Below, in pieces: positions 14,527-20,996 of a stretch of DNA of 22,491 nucleotides. Under the pieces are notes generated by a model that saw only the letters and a program-made list of their open reading frames with translations, made no database searches and was not told the origin of the DNA. Source of the stretch: Hyphococcus sp. (lineage in GTDB: Bacteria > Pseudomonadota > Alphaproteobacteria > Caulobacterales > Parvularculaceae). The DNA lies in assembly GCA_021604585.1 (NCBI GenBank), contig BQJG01000052.1:1-22491 (forward strand), given 5' to 3'. How positions within the stretch are numbered: the stretch's first letter is position 1; each line of letters opens with the position of its first letter. Made by a program: the position numbers and the translations under genes.

Positions 14527-15126
14527 ATGAGCGGCGGCGCGCTTTCAATTCCTTTAGACAACGCAGCGGCGAAAGCCATGCGCATACCGTCGCTGCCGGG
14601 CCGGTTGCCCGGCGCGCCGCAAGTGGACGTGGAGTCCAGCGCCTACCGGGCCGGACATGATGCAGCGCAAGCGGAAACGCGGGCGCAGCTGGCCGAACAG
14701 GAGGCGCGTCACGAAGCTTTTGTACAAAGTGTTGGCGGCATGTTGAGCGAAATGGATGCGCGTTACCGCAAGGAAAGCCTCAGCCTGATTGAACGGATGT
14801 TCGCCGCTGTGGCGCCCGCTTTGGCGATCCGGTCTTCGCTCGCCGACATCATGCATATTGTTGAAGAACGCGCCATGCGCGATCATTCAGAACTGACCTT
14901 GCGAGTGCATCCGTCCTTGATCGCGCATCTGAGTGAGAAAGAACAACGCAAGCTTGGCGACACGCCGCTGATTACGCTGAACGCAGACGAGAAATGCGCG
15001 CCTGCAATGGTTGACGCCGAATGGCGCAAGGGCGGGCTGTTTCACGATCCAGATTCGCTGATTGAACAATTGTTGCTGGCGATGCGCAATGAAACTGCGC
15101 CGCAAGAGGAGACGGGCAATGAGTAA
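14527..15126 (+). CDS. fliH: Flagellar export ATPase regulator FliH (FlbE-like)
   Basis: FliH links the export ATPase FliI to the C-ring protein FliN. The 199-residue protein has a polar start, then a helical part with an Ala/Glu-rich stalk (YRAGHDAAQAETRAQLAEQE). A C-terminal domain carries ELTLRVHPSLIAHLSEKEQR, LITLNADEKCAPAMVDAEWR and KGGLFHDPDSLIEQLLLAM. This corresponds to the FliH/HrpE/YscL end, in the diverged alphaproteobacterial form called FlbE in Caulobacter. The ATG at 14527 directly follows the fliF stop. The gene ends eight bases inside fliN, so both are coupled. fliI is not in the window. The assignment relies partly on position between fliF and fliN. Confidence 0.75.
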   Translation: MSGGALSIPLDNAAAKAMRIPSLPGRLPGAPQVDVESSAYRAGHDAAQAETRAQLAEQEARHEAFVQSVGGMLSEMDARYRKESLSLIERMFAAVAPALAIRSSLADIMHIVEERAMRDHSELTLRVHPSLIAHLSEKEQRKLGDTPLITLNADEKCAPAMVDAEWRKGGLFHDPDSLIEQLLLAMRNETAPQEETGNE

Positions 15127-15448
15127 TGAAGTCGAAACGGCTGACGGCGCAAGCGATGACGATATTATCGCCGACGTTTTAAATGGCGGCGATGGCGGCG
15201 CGGGAAATCGCAATATTCTCGAACTTCCGGTTCGGATCATGGTCTCGATCGGCGCTGCGCAGATTACCGTTCAAAAACTGCTTGAACTGACCAAGGACAC
15301 CATCATCGATCTGGAGTCCCTGATTGATGACCCGGTCGATATTTTCGTTGGCGACCGCCTAATCGCCAAGGGCGAGTTGGTTGAAGCGAGCGAAAACGAA
15401 AACGGCGTCGGCGTGAAGATGCTCGAAATTGTCGGCATCGGAAACTAG
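15119..15448 (+). CDS. fliN: Flagellar C-ring protein FliN
   Basis: FliN forms the base of the C-ring and docks FliH. The 109-residue protein has an acidic leader, then the SpoA domain: ILELPVRIMVSIGAAQITVQ, KLLELTKDTIIDLESLIDDP and VDIFVGDRLIAKGELVEASE, ending VKMLEIVGI. The family motif (vdl.vng.liA.GEvV) is clear, with Gly where Asn is common. An AGAGGAG ribosome site seven bases upstream supports the ATG at 15119, although the frame is open back to 15062. It overlaps the fliH end by eight bases. Confidence 0.93.
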   Translation: MSNEVETADGASDDDIIADVLNGGDGGAGNRNILELPVRIMVSIGAAQITVQKLLELTKDTIIDLESLIDDPVDIFVGDRLIAKGELVEASENENGVGVKMLEIVGIGN

Positions 15449-15466
15449 GTAAAGGAATTGCCGGGC

Positions 15467-16234
15467 ATGGTGCGCATGAAGGCGTTTGTGATTGTGTTGC
15501 TGACGGCGCTGGCGCTTCTCGCTGCGCCTGCCGCTGCGCAATCTGTTTCGCCTGAACCGGACGCGCTGGACATGGCGGCGGCGAGCGCGACGCAGGATGG
15601 CGGGCTTTCCAAGCGCGTCATCCAGATGTTCCTGATGGTGACAGTGCTGAGCCTCGCGCCCGGCATCGCCATGATGGTCACTTGTCTGCCATTCATGTTG
15701 ATTGTGTTGTCGATCCTGCGTCAGGGCGTTGGGTTGCAGCAATCGCCGCCGAACATGCTGATTGTCTCTGTGGCGATCTTTCTCACTTACTTTGTCATGG
15801 AGCCGGTGTTCAAAGACGCATGGGCCAATGGCGTCTCGCCAATGCTCAACGGAACGGTGACCGAAGAAGTCGCTTTTACCGAAACCATGGCGCCGTTTCG
15901 CGTGTTCATGGAAGCGCGGGTTGATCCGGATGCTGTCGACATCCTGGAAGATGCGCGCCCGATTGAGACTACGCCGTCCACTGACGGCATGACGCCATTG
16001 TCGCTGCTCGTGCCGGCATTTGTGTTGTCGGAGATCCAGCGCGCGTTTGAAATCGGATTCATTGTATTGCTGCCGTTTCTGGTGATCGACTTGCTTGTGG
16101 CGTCGATCCTGATGGCGATGGGCATGATGATGGTGCCGCCGGCGATTGTCTCTCTGCCGTTTAAGGTGGCGTTCTTTGTGCTTACGAATGGTTGGGTCGC
16201 CGTGTCCGGCGCGCTTGTCAGGGGATATTCGTAA
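15467..16234 (+). CDS. fliP: Flagellar export gate protein FliP
   Basis: FliP builds the core of the flagellar type III export gate in the MS ring. From the ATG at 15467 the protein has 255 residues: a cleavable signal (KAFVIVLLTALALLAAPAAA), then membrane segments with LMVTVLSLAPGIAMMVTC, SILRQGVGLQQSPPNMLIVS and VAIFLTYFVMEPVF. Later come ALVPAFVLSEIQRAFEIGF and a final pair including LVASILMAMGMMMVPP and VALPF-like VSLPFKVAFFVL. This is the FliP/SctR signature. AAAGGA ten bases upstream favours 15467; an ATG at 15476 is also possible. Its usual partners fliQ, fliR and fliO do not follow. fliG begins at its stop (TAATG). Confidence 0.95.
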   Translation: MVRMKAFVIVLLTALALLAAPAAAQSVSPEPDALDMAAASATQDGGLSKRVIQMFLMVTVLSLAPGIAMMVTCLPFMLIVLSILRQGVGLQQSPPNMLIVSVAIFLTYFVMEPVFKDAWANGVSPMLNGTVTEEVAFTETMAPFRVFMEARVDPDAVDILEDARPIETTPSTDGMTPLSLLVPAFVLSEIQRAFEIGFIVLLPFLVIDLLVASILMAMGMMMVPPAIVSLPFKVAFFVLTNGWVAVSGALVRGYS

Positions 16235-17430
16235 TGTCGACGGCATTGCAAACAACAAATGCACAAGCAGCGGGATTGCAAAGAACGGATTTGCGCCGCA
16301 AATCCGACTTGAAACGCAAAACCGATTACCGGGACGCGCATATCGAGACGTGGTTCACCAAGTCGCATAAGGCGGCGATTGTGCTGGCGTCGTTAAGTGC
16401 GGAAGCGGCGGCCTCCATTGTCGACGATATGTCCGACAATGAACTGCGCGTGTTCGCCAAGGCGTTTTCAGAACTCAAAACCGTTTCGCCGCAAACGCTG
16501 CAGGCGGTGGCGGAAGAATTCCTCTCTGAAGTCGCACACGAAAATCATGATTTGAGCGGCGGTTCTGATGAAGCTAGACGCGTGCTCGGCATGTTGACCC
16601 AGGAAGATAGAGCCGAGCGCATCCTCTCGGATGTGAGCGGGGGCGGCGCAAGCGGTGAGGGAAGCTCCTCTGCGGTTTGGCCGCGCATCGAAAAAGTCGA
16701 AAACGAACGGCTCGCCGAATATGTGCAGGCGCAACGCATGCCCATCGCAGCGGCGATCCTCGCCAAGCTTTCTTACGAAAAAGCCGCCGGCGTACTCGAT
16801 CTCACTGAAGGCGACTATCATCAGAAAATTCTGGTGGAGATTGCACGCAAGAAACCGCCATCAGCGGAGGCGGTCGACGCGATCGCCAATGTGCTCGAAG
16901 AAGAATTTCTCAAACAAGCCGCCAGCGCCGGCGAAGAAGAAGCCGAGGACGAAGAAGGCGAAGCGCCGAAGCCGAAAAACAATGCCGGCGCCGCAGTCGG
17001 AGAGATCATCAACTTTCTGCCGGGCTCAAAGCGCGACGCGTTTCTAGAGCATGTAAAGGCCGCCGATCCGGATATTGGCGCTGAAGTGCGCAAAGCCGTA
17101 CTCACCTTTGAAGAGCTTCACACGCGCATGCCGGCGTCAGGCGCGACCGCCTTGTTGCGTGATCTCGACCGCGAAGTGATGCTCAAGGCTGTCAAATACG
17201 GCGAAACCAACGCACAGGAAACGGTCGAATTCCTGTTCGGCAACATCTCGAAGCGCATGGTTGAACAATACAAAGAAGAACTCGCCGAGATGGAAACGCC
17301 AAGCGAGACCGATGGCGAAACCGCGCAGCGCGAAGCGACAACCGCCGTTCGCGCACTGGTCAAAGCTGGCGAATTCAAGCTCATCGAGATCAAGGAAGAC
17401 GAGCCTGAAGCTGAAGGGGCGGCAGAGTAG
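16234..17430 (+). CDS. fliG: Flagellar motor switch protein FliG, divergent
   Basis: FliG connects the MS ring to the C-ring and receives torque from MotA. The 398-residue protein is longer than usual (about 330-340). It has a basic N-terminal extension of some 40 residues, then KAAIVLASLSAEAAASIVDD and ELRVFAKAFSELKTVSPQTL (N-domain). The middle domain has PIAAAILAKLSYEKAAGVLD, but the EHPQ motif that binds FliM reads AQRMP. An acidic insert (EEEAEDEEGEAPKPKNN) lies at about 233-250. The C-domain has LTFEELHTRMPASGATALLR, DLDREVMLKAVK and FLFGNISKRMVEQYKEEL, recognisable as the torque domain, though the usual DDR stretch is replaced by PASG. The ATG at 16234 overlaps the fliP stop and has AGGGGA upstream. 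Confidence 0.88.
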   Translation: MSTALQTTNAQAAGLQRTDLRRKSDLKRKTDYRDAHIETWFTKSHKAAIVLASLSAEAAASIVDDMSDNELRVFAKAFSELKTVSPQTLQAVAEEFLSEVAHENHDLSGGSDEARRVLGMLTQEDRAERILSDVSGGGASGEGSSSAVWPRIEKVENERLAEYVQAQRMPIAAAILAKLSYEKAAGVLDLTEGDYHQKILVEIARKKPPSAEAVDAIANVLEEEFLKQAASAGEEEAEDEEGEAPKPKNNAGAAVGEIINFLPGSKRDAFLEHVKAADPDIGAEVRKAVLTFEELHTRMPASGATALLRDLDREVMLKAVKYGETNAQETVEFLFGNISKRMVEQYKEELAEMETPSETDGETAQREATTAVRALVKAGEFKLIEIKEDEPEAEGAAE

Positions 17431-17543
17431 TCATCAGCCGCCACACGCAGTTTAGCGTCAGCGGCGCCCATTCCATCGTCATTGCGGCCCCCAACCATAA
17501 CTCGAGGCCACAATCCACCCGCAAGCGCGGCGTTCTGTTCTGG

Positions 17544-17564
17544 ATCCCGGATCAGGTCCGGGAT
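17544..17564. repeat. REP-like palindrome of alphaproteobacterial type
   Basis: ATCCCGGA (17544-17551) and TCCGGGAT (17557-17564) flank TCAGG. The unit with its edges, TGGATCCCGGATCAGGTCC and then GGGATGAC, is a form widely scattered in alphaproteobacterial genomes. Its minus-strand translation gives VIPDLIRDPE, a well-known false-protein signature of such repeats. It lies 113 bases after the fliG stop. Confidence 0.75.
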
Positions 17565-17658
17565 GACGGCGGTGGTGACAGGTGCACGCCGCTTTCCACT
17601 CTGTGTCGCCGCGCGTGACAAAGGCGTATCATTGCGCGTCTGACGTTGCCGCGATTCT

Positions 17659-17697
17659 AACATGAGTTGCAGACGAAACCGCGTCGTTCCTCATGTT
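17659..17697. repeat. Long inverted repeat in the fliG downstream region
   Basis: AACATGAG (17659-17666) and CTCATGTT (17690-17697) enclose 23 bases that contain a smaller stem, GACG-AAACCG-CGTC. A GGAATTTTTC stretch follows on the plus strand. It may be a structured 3' end or a weak terminator. Confidence 0.4.
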
Positions 17698-17744
17698 TCG
17701 GAATTTTTCTTGAATGCTCGCTGCTCACGCGCCGCCAATTCATC

Positions 17745-17771
17745 CGCCAAACTTGCGTTTGGCGTATTTTT
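17745..17771 (+). terminator. Intrinsic terminator downstream of fliG
   Basis: A perfect 8-bp stem, CGCCAAAC and GTTTGGCG, closes a TTGC loop and is followed by TATTTTT on the plus strand. It lies 315 bases after the fliG stop. It would end the fliF-fliG transcript, or an RNA made within the gap. Confidence 0.75.
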
Positions 17772-17921
17772 CACGCTGCAAAATTTTTATGCGCTGCGGG
17801 TTTGGTTGAACGCGCGGCGCGCGAAAGGAATTCTCAGCGGTGAAAGCGATGCAGTATAATCGGTCAAATGGCGCCAGACTCGCCGCAAAGCCAGTCTGCG
17901 CGCCGCCGTGTTTTGCGAGAG

Positions 17922-17946
17922 AAAAAGGCCGCCCCGAAAGGCGGCC
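17922..17946 (-). terminator. Intrinsic terminator of the YHS-domain gene
   Basis: On the minus strand GGCCGCC (17946-17940) pairs with GGCGGCC (17933-17927) across a six-base loop and is followed by five T. It starts 28 bases after the YHS-gene stop. Confidence 0.85.
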
Positions 17947-17974
17947 CAAGATGCACTCTTGCGTGCGAGGGCGG

Positions 17975-18439
17975 TTACTCCAAAACCGATGGCCAGTTTT
18001 TGTCACCAGCGGCGATGAAACCGGGAATGTCTTTGTTCCAGCGGTCTTGGATTTCGGTGTTGTAGTTGAGGTACAATTTCCCGCCGACAATCGTCCAGTT
18101 TTCCGGGTTGCCGCGCGCCGTATAGTTTTGCGAGACGGCCCAGGCGCAATAGCCGCCATATTGCGGGGCGTAGGCCGCAGGGCTTGCCTTAAACGCCGCG
18201 AGATTGTCCGCCGAAACAAAGCGCCATTCAGCGCCATTATACTCTGTGGAAAACTCTTTGCTGCCTTTGGCCGGTTTGCCAGCGGTGAAATAGGCGACGG
18301 CATCGTATCCATCAACGGCGAGCGAGGAGAAACGGCCCGTATAAACAGGGTCTTTGGCGAGCGCCGCGCCCGTAAAAACAATGGAGAAGGCGAATATCAA
18401 CGCGGCGAGAATCTGACGTGGAGCGAGGGGGCGGGACAT
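17975..18439 (-). CDS. Secreted YHS-domain protein
   Basis: This 154-residue protein has a signal peptide (RQILAALIFAFSIVFTGAALA). A domain follows with LAVDGYDAVAYFTAGKPAKG, EYNGAEWRFVSADNLAAFKA and SPAAYAPQYGGYCAWAVSQN, then ENWTIVGGKLYLNYNTEIQD. This is the YHS-domain family found as small exported proteins in many proteobacteria. The Cys and aromatic residues in GGYCAWAV recall a possible metal site, but no activity is established. The frame is open to 18502. The ATG at 18439 is chosen for the AGGAG eight bases upstream and for the natural signal peptide. The gene stands alone, with a terminator after it and a divergent promoter region before it. Confidence 0.87.
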   Translation of the reverse strand: MSRPLAPRQILAALIFAFSIVFTGAALAKDPVYTGRFSSLAVDGYDAVAYFTAGKPAKGSKEFSTEYNGAEWRFVSADNLAAFKASPAAYAPQYGGYCAWAVSQNYTARGNPENWTIVGGKLYLNYNTEIQDRWNKDIPGFIAAGDKNWPSVLE

Positions 18440-18532
18440 GGGAAAACTCCTGTAATTCCGGCAGCTTTTGCCTACCGAAGCGCAGCCGCGACCGCAACAC
18501 ACAAGATTTCACGCTCGCGCGATCCGCGCGCG

Positions 18533-18551
18533 TGTCCTCATCGTGAGGACA
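18533..18551. promoter_or_regulatory. Operator-like palindrome in the YHS/DUF885 divergent gap
   Basis: TGTCCTCA (18533-18540) and TGAGGACA (18544-18551) form a perfect 8-bp inverted repeat with a TCG spacer, a 19-bp dyad. It lies 94 bases before the YHS start and 63 bases before the peptidase start, a fitting place for a shared operator. The binding protein is not known. Confidence 0.4.
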
Positions 18552-18613
18552 TGTTAGCATACAGCCGATTCTCTCGGGCGTGCGAACGCCGCTGAAGGCA
18601 AGGAATTGGGGCG

Positions 18614-20395
18614 ATGATGAAGTTGACCAAACGGGCTGTGATCGCATTTTGCGCGCTGAACTTAACCGCGACGGCGCCGTTTGCTGCGGTCAGCGCCGCG
18701 CCGGCGGACGATCTGGAAACCCTTTTTGACGATTATTGGGCGAATGAGATGGAAGAACATCCATTCTCCGCAACATCGTCTGGCGTCAATGACTATAATG
18801 ACAAGGTGACGAGCGTTACGCCAGCAGATCAGGCGCGCCGCACTGAAGAAGCGCAGGAGTTTCTCGACCGATTAAACGCCATAGACAAGAGCGCGCTTGA
18901 CGATAATGACGCGTTGAGCGCGGAGTTGCTGGCGTTTATTTTGAAACACGACCTCGCGCTGGCGCCGTTCAAGCGCTGGCGGATTCCGTTTCTCGCAGAT
19001 ACCGGCTTTCACACGAATTTCGGGTATGTGGTTGGCGCCACCAGCTTTCGCACAGAGAATGACTACAAGGACTACATCGCGCGCTTGAATGCGCTGCCGA
19101 CGTTTATCGACCAGAACATTGAGAATATGCGTCTGGGGATCGCAGACGGCTTTACCCAGCCGAAAGAGATTTTGCCGTTCATCCTTCCGTCCTTTGAAGC
19201 GCAGATCAAAGACAACGCCGCCGCGCATCCTTATTATGCGCCGTTTGAGAAAATGCCGGACGCCATCCCCGTCCGCCGAAAAACGGCGTTGCGGCAGGAA
19301 GGCCGCGCAGCGTTGGAAAATAAAGTCATTCCCGCATTCGCACGCTTGCTGGACTTTATGAATGATGAATATGTCCCGGCCGCGCGCGATACGCTCGGCG
19401 CTTATGATCTGCCGAACGGAAAAGCCTATTACACCGCGCTGGTGCGCTATTACACAACGCTCGATACGGTGACGCCGGAAAGCATTCATGCGCTCGGCCT
19501 GAAAGAGGTGGCGCGGATCCGCAAAGAGATGGCCGGCGTGATGGCGGAGACAGGCTTTAAAGGCGATTTCAAACAATTCATCGCCTTTTTGCGCACCGAC
19601 AAACAGTTCTATCCGAAGACGCCGGAGGCGTTGCTGGAGCGCGCCGCGTGGATCGCAAAGGATATTGACGGCAGGCTGCCCGCCTATTTCGGCAAGCTGC
19701 CGCGCCAGCCCTATTCGGTTGAGCCGGTGCCGGCGGAAATTGCACCGAATTATACGACAGGCAGGTATGTCGGAGCGCCCGCCGGCGCCTCGCGCGGCGG
19801 CCAATACTGGGTCAACACTTACGCGCTCGACAAGCGGCCGTTTTATGAAATGACGGCGCTCACCTTGCACGAAGCCGTGCCCGGGCATCACCTTCAAAGC
19901 GCGCTGGCGCTTGAAATCGAAGACGCGCCGGAATTCAGAAAAGATTTTTACCCGCACGCCTTTGGCGAAGGCTGGGGACTTTACTCGGAAAAACTCGGCG
20001 TCGAGATGGGCGTTTACAAAACGCCCTATGATGATTTCGGGCGGCTATCCATGGAGATGTGGCGCGCTTGCCGTCTGGTGATCGACACCGGCATTCACGC
20101 CAAGGGCTGGACGCGCCAGCAGGCCATCGACTATCTCGCCGACAACACCGCGCTGTCGCTGCACAATGTTCAGACCGAGGTTGATCGCTACATCGCCTGG
20201 CCGGGGCAAGCGCTCGCCTACAAGATGGGCGAGTTGACCTTGTGGGAATTGCGCGCCAAAGCCGAGCGCGAGCTTGGTGATAAATTCGACATTCGCGAAT
20301 TCCACGACGCGGTGCTCGACGATGGCGGCTTGCCGCTCGATATTCTCCGCAAGCGAATCGACGTCTATATCGCCGAAGTGAAGGCGCGTGACTGA
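18614..20395 (+). CDS. Secreted DUF885-family zinc-peptidase-like protein
   Basis: This 593-residue protein has a signal peptide (residues 1 to about 28, ending AAVSA). The family is DUF885, exported proteins with a metallopeptidase-like helical fold. HEAVPGHHLQ at residues 419-428 supplies the HE...GH zinc-site motif. EGWGLYSEKL at about 452-461 holds the expected downstream glutamate. Other family segments are YYTTLDTVTPESIHALGLKE, GRYVGAPAGASRGGQYWVNT and AWPGQALAYKMGE near the end. All key residues appear intact, so it is likely active, perhaps on peptides in the periplasm; the substrate is unknown. AAGGAA upstream supports the ATG at 18614, and the ATG at 18617 is equally possible. The GNAT gene begins at the next base after the stop. 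Confidence 0.9.
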   Translation: MMKLTKRAVIAFCALNLTATAPFAAVSAAPADDLETLFDDYWANEMEEHPFSATSSGVNDYNDKVTSVTPADQARRTEEAQEFLDRLNAIDKSALDDNDALSAELLAFILKHDLALAPFKRWRIPFLADTGFHTNFGYVVGATSFRTENDYKDYIARLNALPTFIDQNIENMRLGIADGFTQPKEILPFILPSFEAQIKDNAAAHPYYAPFEKMPDAIPVRRKTALRQEGRAALENKVIPAFARLLDFMNDEYVPAARDTLGAYDLPNGKAYYTALVRYYTTLDTVTPESIHALGLKEVARIRKEMAGVMAETGFKGDFKQFIAFLRTDKQFYPKTPEALLERAAWIAKDIDGRLPAYFGKLPRQPYSVEPVPAEIAPNYTTGRYVGAPAGASRGGQYWVNTYALDKRPFYEMTALTLHEAVPGHHLQSALALEIEDAPEFRKDFYPHAFGEGWGLYSEKLGVEMGVYKTPYDDFGRLSMEMWRACRLVIDTGIHAKGWTRQQAIDYLADNTALSLHNVQTEVDRYIAWPGQALAYKMGELTLWELRAKAERELGDKFDIREFHDAVLDDGGLPLDILRKRIDVYIAEVKARD

Positions 20396-20938
20396 ATGGG
20401 CGCAGCGTTTTCGGTTCCCGTCATTGAAACAGAGCGATTGCGGTTGCGCGGGCGCACGCCTGATGACTTTGCGTTTATCCGCGACATGTGGGCTGATCCG
20501 GTCACGACCAAATTCATTGGCGGGTCGCCGCTGACGGAGGAGGCAAGCTGGACAAAATTCCTGCGCATGCTTGGCCATTGGCCGGCGTTAGGCTTTGGAT
20601 ATTGGCTGGTCGAGGAACGAGACACGGGACGAACGGTCGGCGAAACCGGCTTCGCCGACTTCAAGCGTGAGATTGAACCGTCATTGCACGGACAGCTCGA
20701 AATGGGCTGGGCGTTCGCGCCGGAATTTCACGGCAAAGGCTATGCAGGGGAAGCAACGCGCGCCGCCGTTGAGTGGGGCGAGACGCATTTCCCGGAGCGG
20801 CGCATGTCCTGCATCATTGCGCCGGGAAACGCTCCATCCATTCGCGTTGCGGAAAAGCTTGGATTCACCCTCGGCGCTGAAACAAAATATCATGGCGACG
20901 ACGCGCTGGTGATGTATCGCGATCGCGCCGCTAGCTAA
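20396..20938 (+). CDS. GNAT acetyltransferase (RimJ/RimL type)
   Basis: This 180-residue GNAT enzyme would transfer an acetyl group from acetyl-CoA to an amine; the acceptor is unknown. The start VIETERLRLRGRTPDDFAFI is the RimJ/RimL-like opening. The acetyl-CoA loop is in AFAPEFHGKGYAGEATRAAV (R/H-G-x-G-x-A pattern). SCIIAPGNAPSIRVAEKLGF is the standard motif B with the SxRVxEKLGF signature. The start codon directly follows the DUF885 stop with no clear ribosome site, so translation probably depends on the upstream gene. It ends just before a dispersed hairpin repeat and is convergent with the malonyl-CoA synthetase gene. Confidence 0.92.
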   Translation: MGAAFSVPVIETERLRLRGRTPDDFAFIRDMWADPVTTKFIGGSPLTEEASWTKFLRMLGHWPALGFGYWLVEERDTGRTVGETGFADFKREIEPSLHGQLEMGWAFAPEFHGKGYAGEATRAAVEWGETHFPERRMSCIIAPGNAPSIRVAEKLGFTLGAETKYHGDDALVMYRDRAAS

Positions 20939-20939
20939 A

Positions 20940-20983
20940 GCGTTTTCAGCAAAAGTGGCTCCGGTTTTGCGGTTAAAAAACGC
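20940..20983. repeat. Dispersed nested-hairpin repeat between convergent genes
   Basis: GCGTTTT (20940-20946) pairs with AAAACGC (20977-20983), and inside GCAAAA (20949-20954) pairs with TTTTGC (20965-20970). The sequence AGCGTTTTCAGCAAAAGTGG with CCGGTTTTGCG resembles an intergenic repeat common in alphaproteobacteria. It fills nearly the whole gap between two convergent genes and may serve as a two-way terminator. Confidence 0.6.
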
Positions 20984-20996
20984 GACAAATCAAACG

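Larger units (their letters stand above)
17431..17974. other. Gene-free interval between fliG and the YHS-domain gene
   Basis: No frame here has a ribosome site, family motifs or coding character. The interval holds the REP-like palindrome (17544-17564), a long inverted repeat (17659-17697), a plus-strand terminator (17745-17771) and a minus-strand terminator (17922-17946). It marks the right edge of the flagellar cluster. Confidence 0.7.

Noticed and set aside
15359..16264. Minus-strand open frame of 301 codons opposite fliP
   Set aside because: Its His/Arg/Gln-rich composition is the complement of membrane-segment codons; fliP is unmistakable on the other strand.
17118..17663. Open frame on the minus strand, 181 codons, downstream of and antisense to fliG
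   Set aside because: It runs through the REP-like element and shows VIPDLIRDPE, the usual false translation of such repeats; the rest is the complement of fliG with no ribosome site.
18872..19957. Minus-strand open frame of 361 codons inside the DUF885 gene
   Set aside because: It is rich in Arg, His and Cys with no family motif, and lies entirely opposite a gene with intact catalytic motifs.
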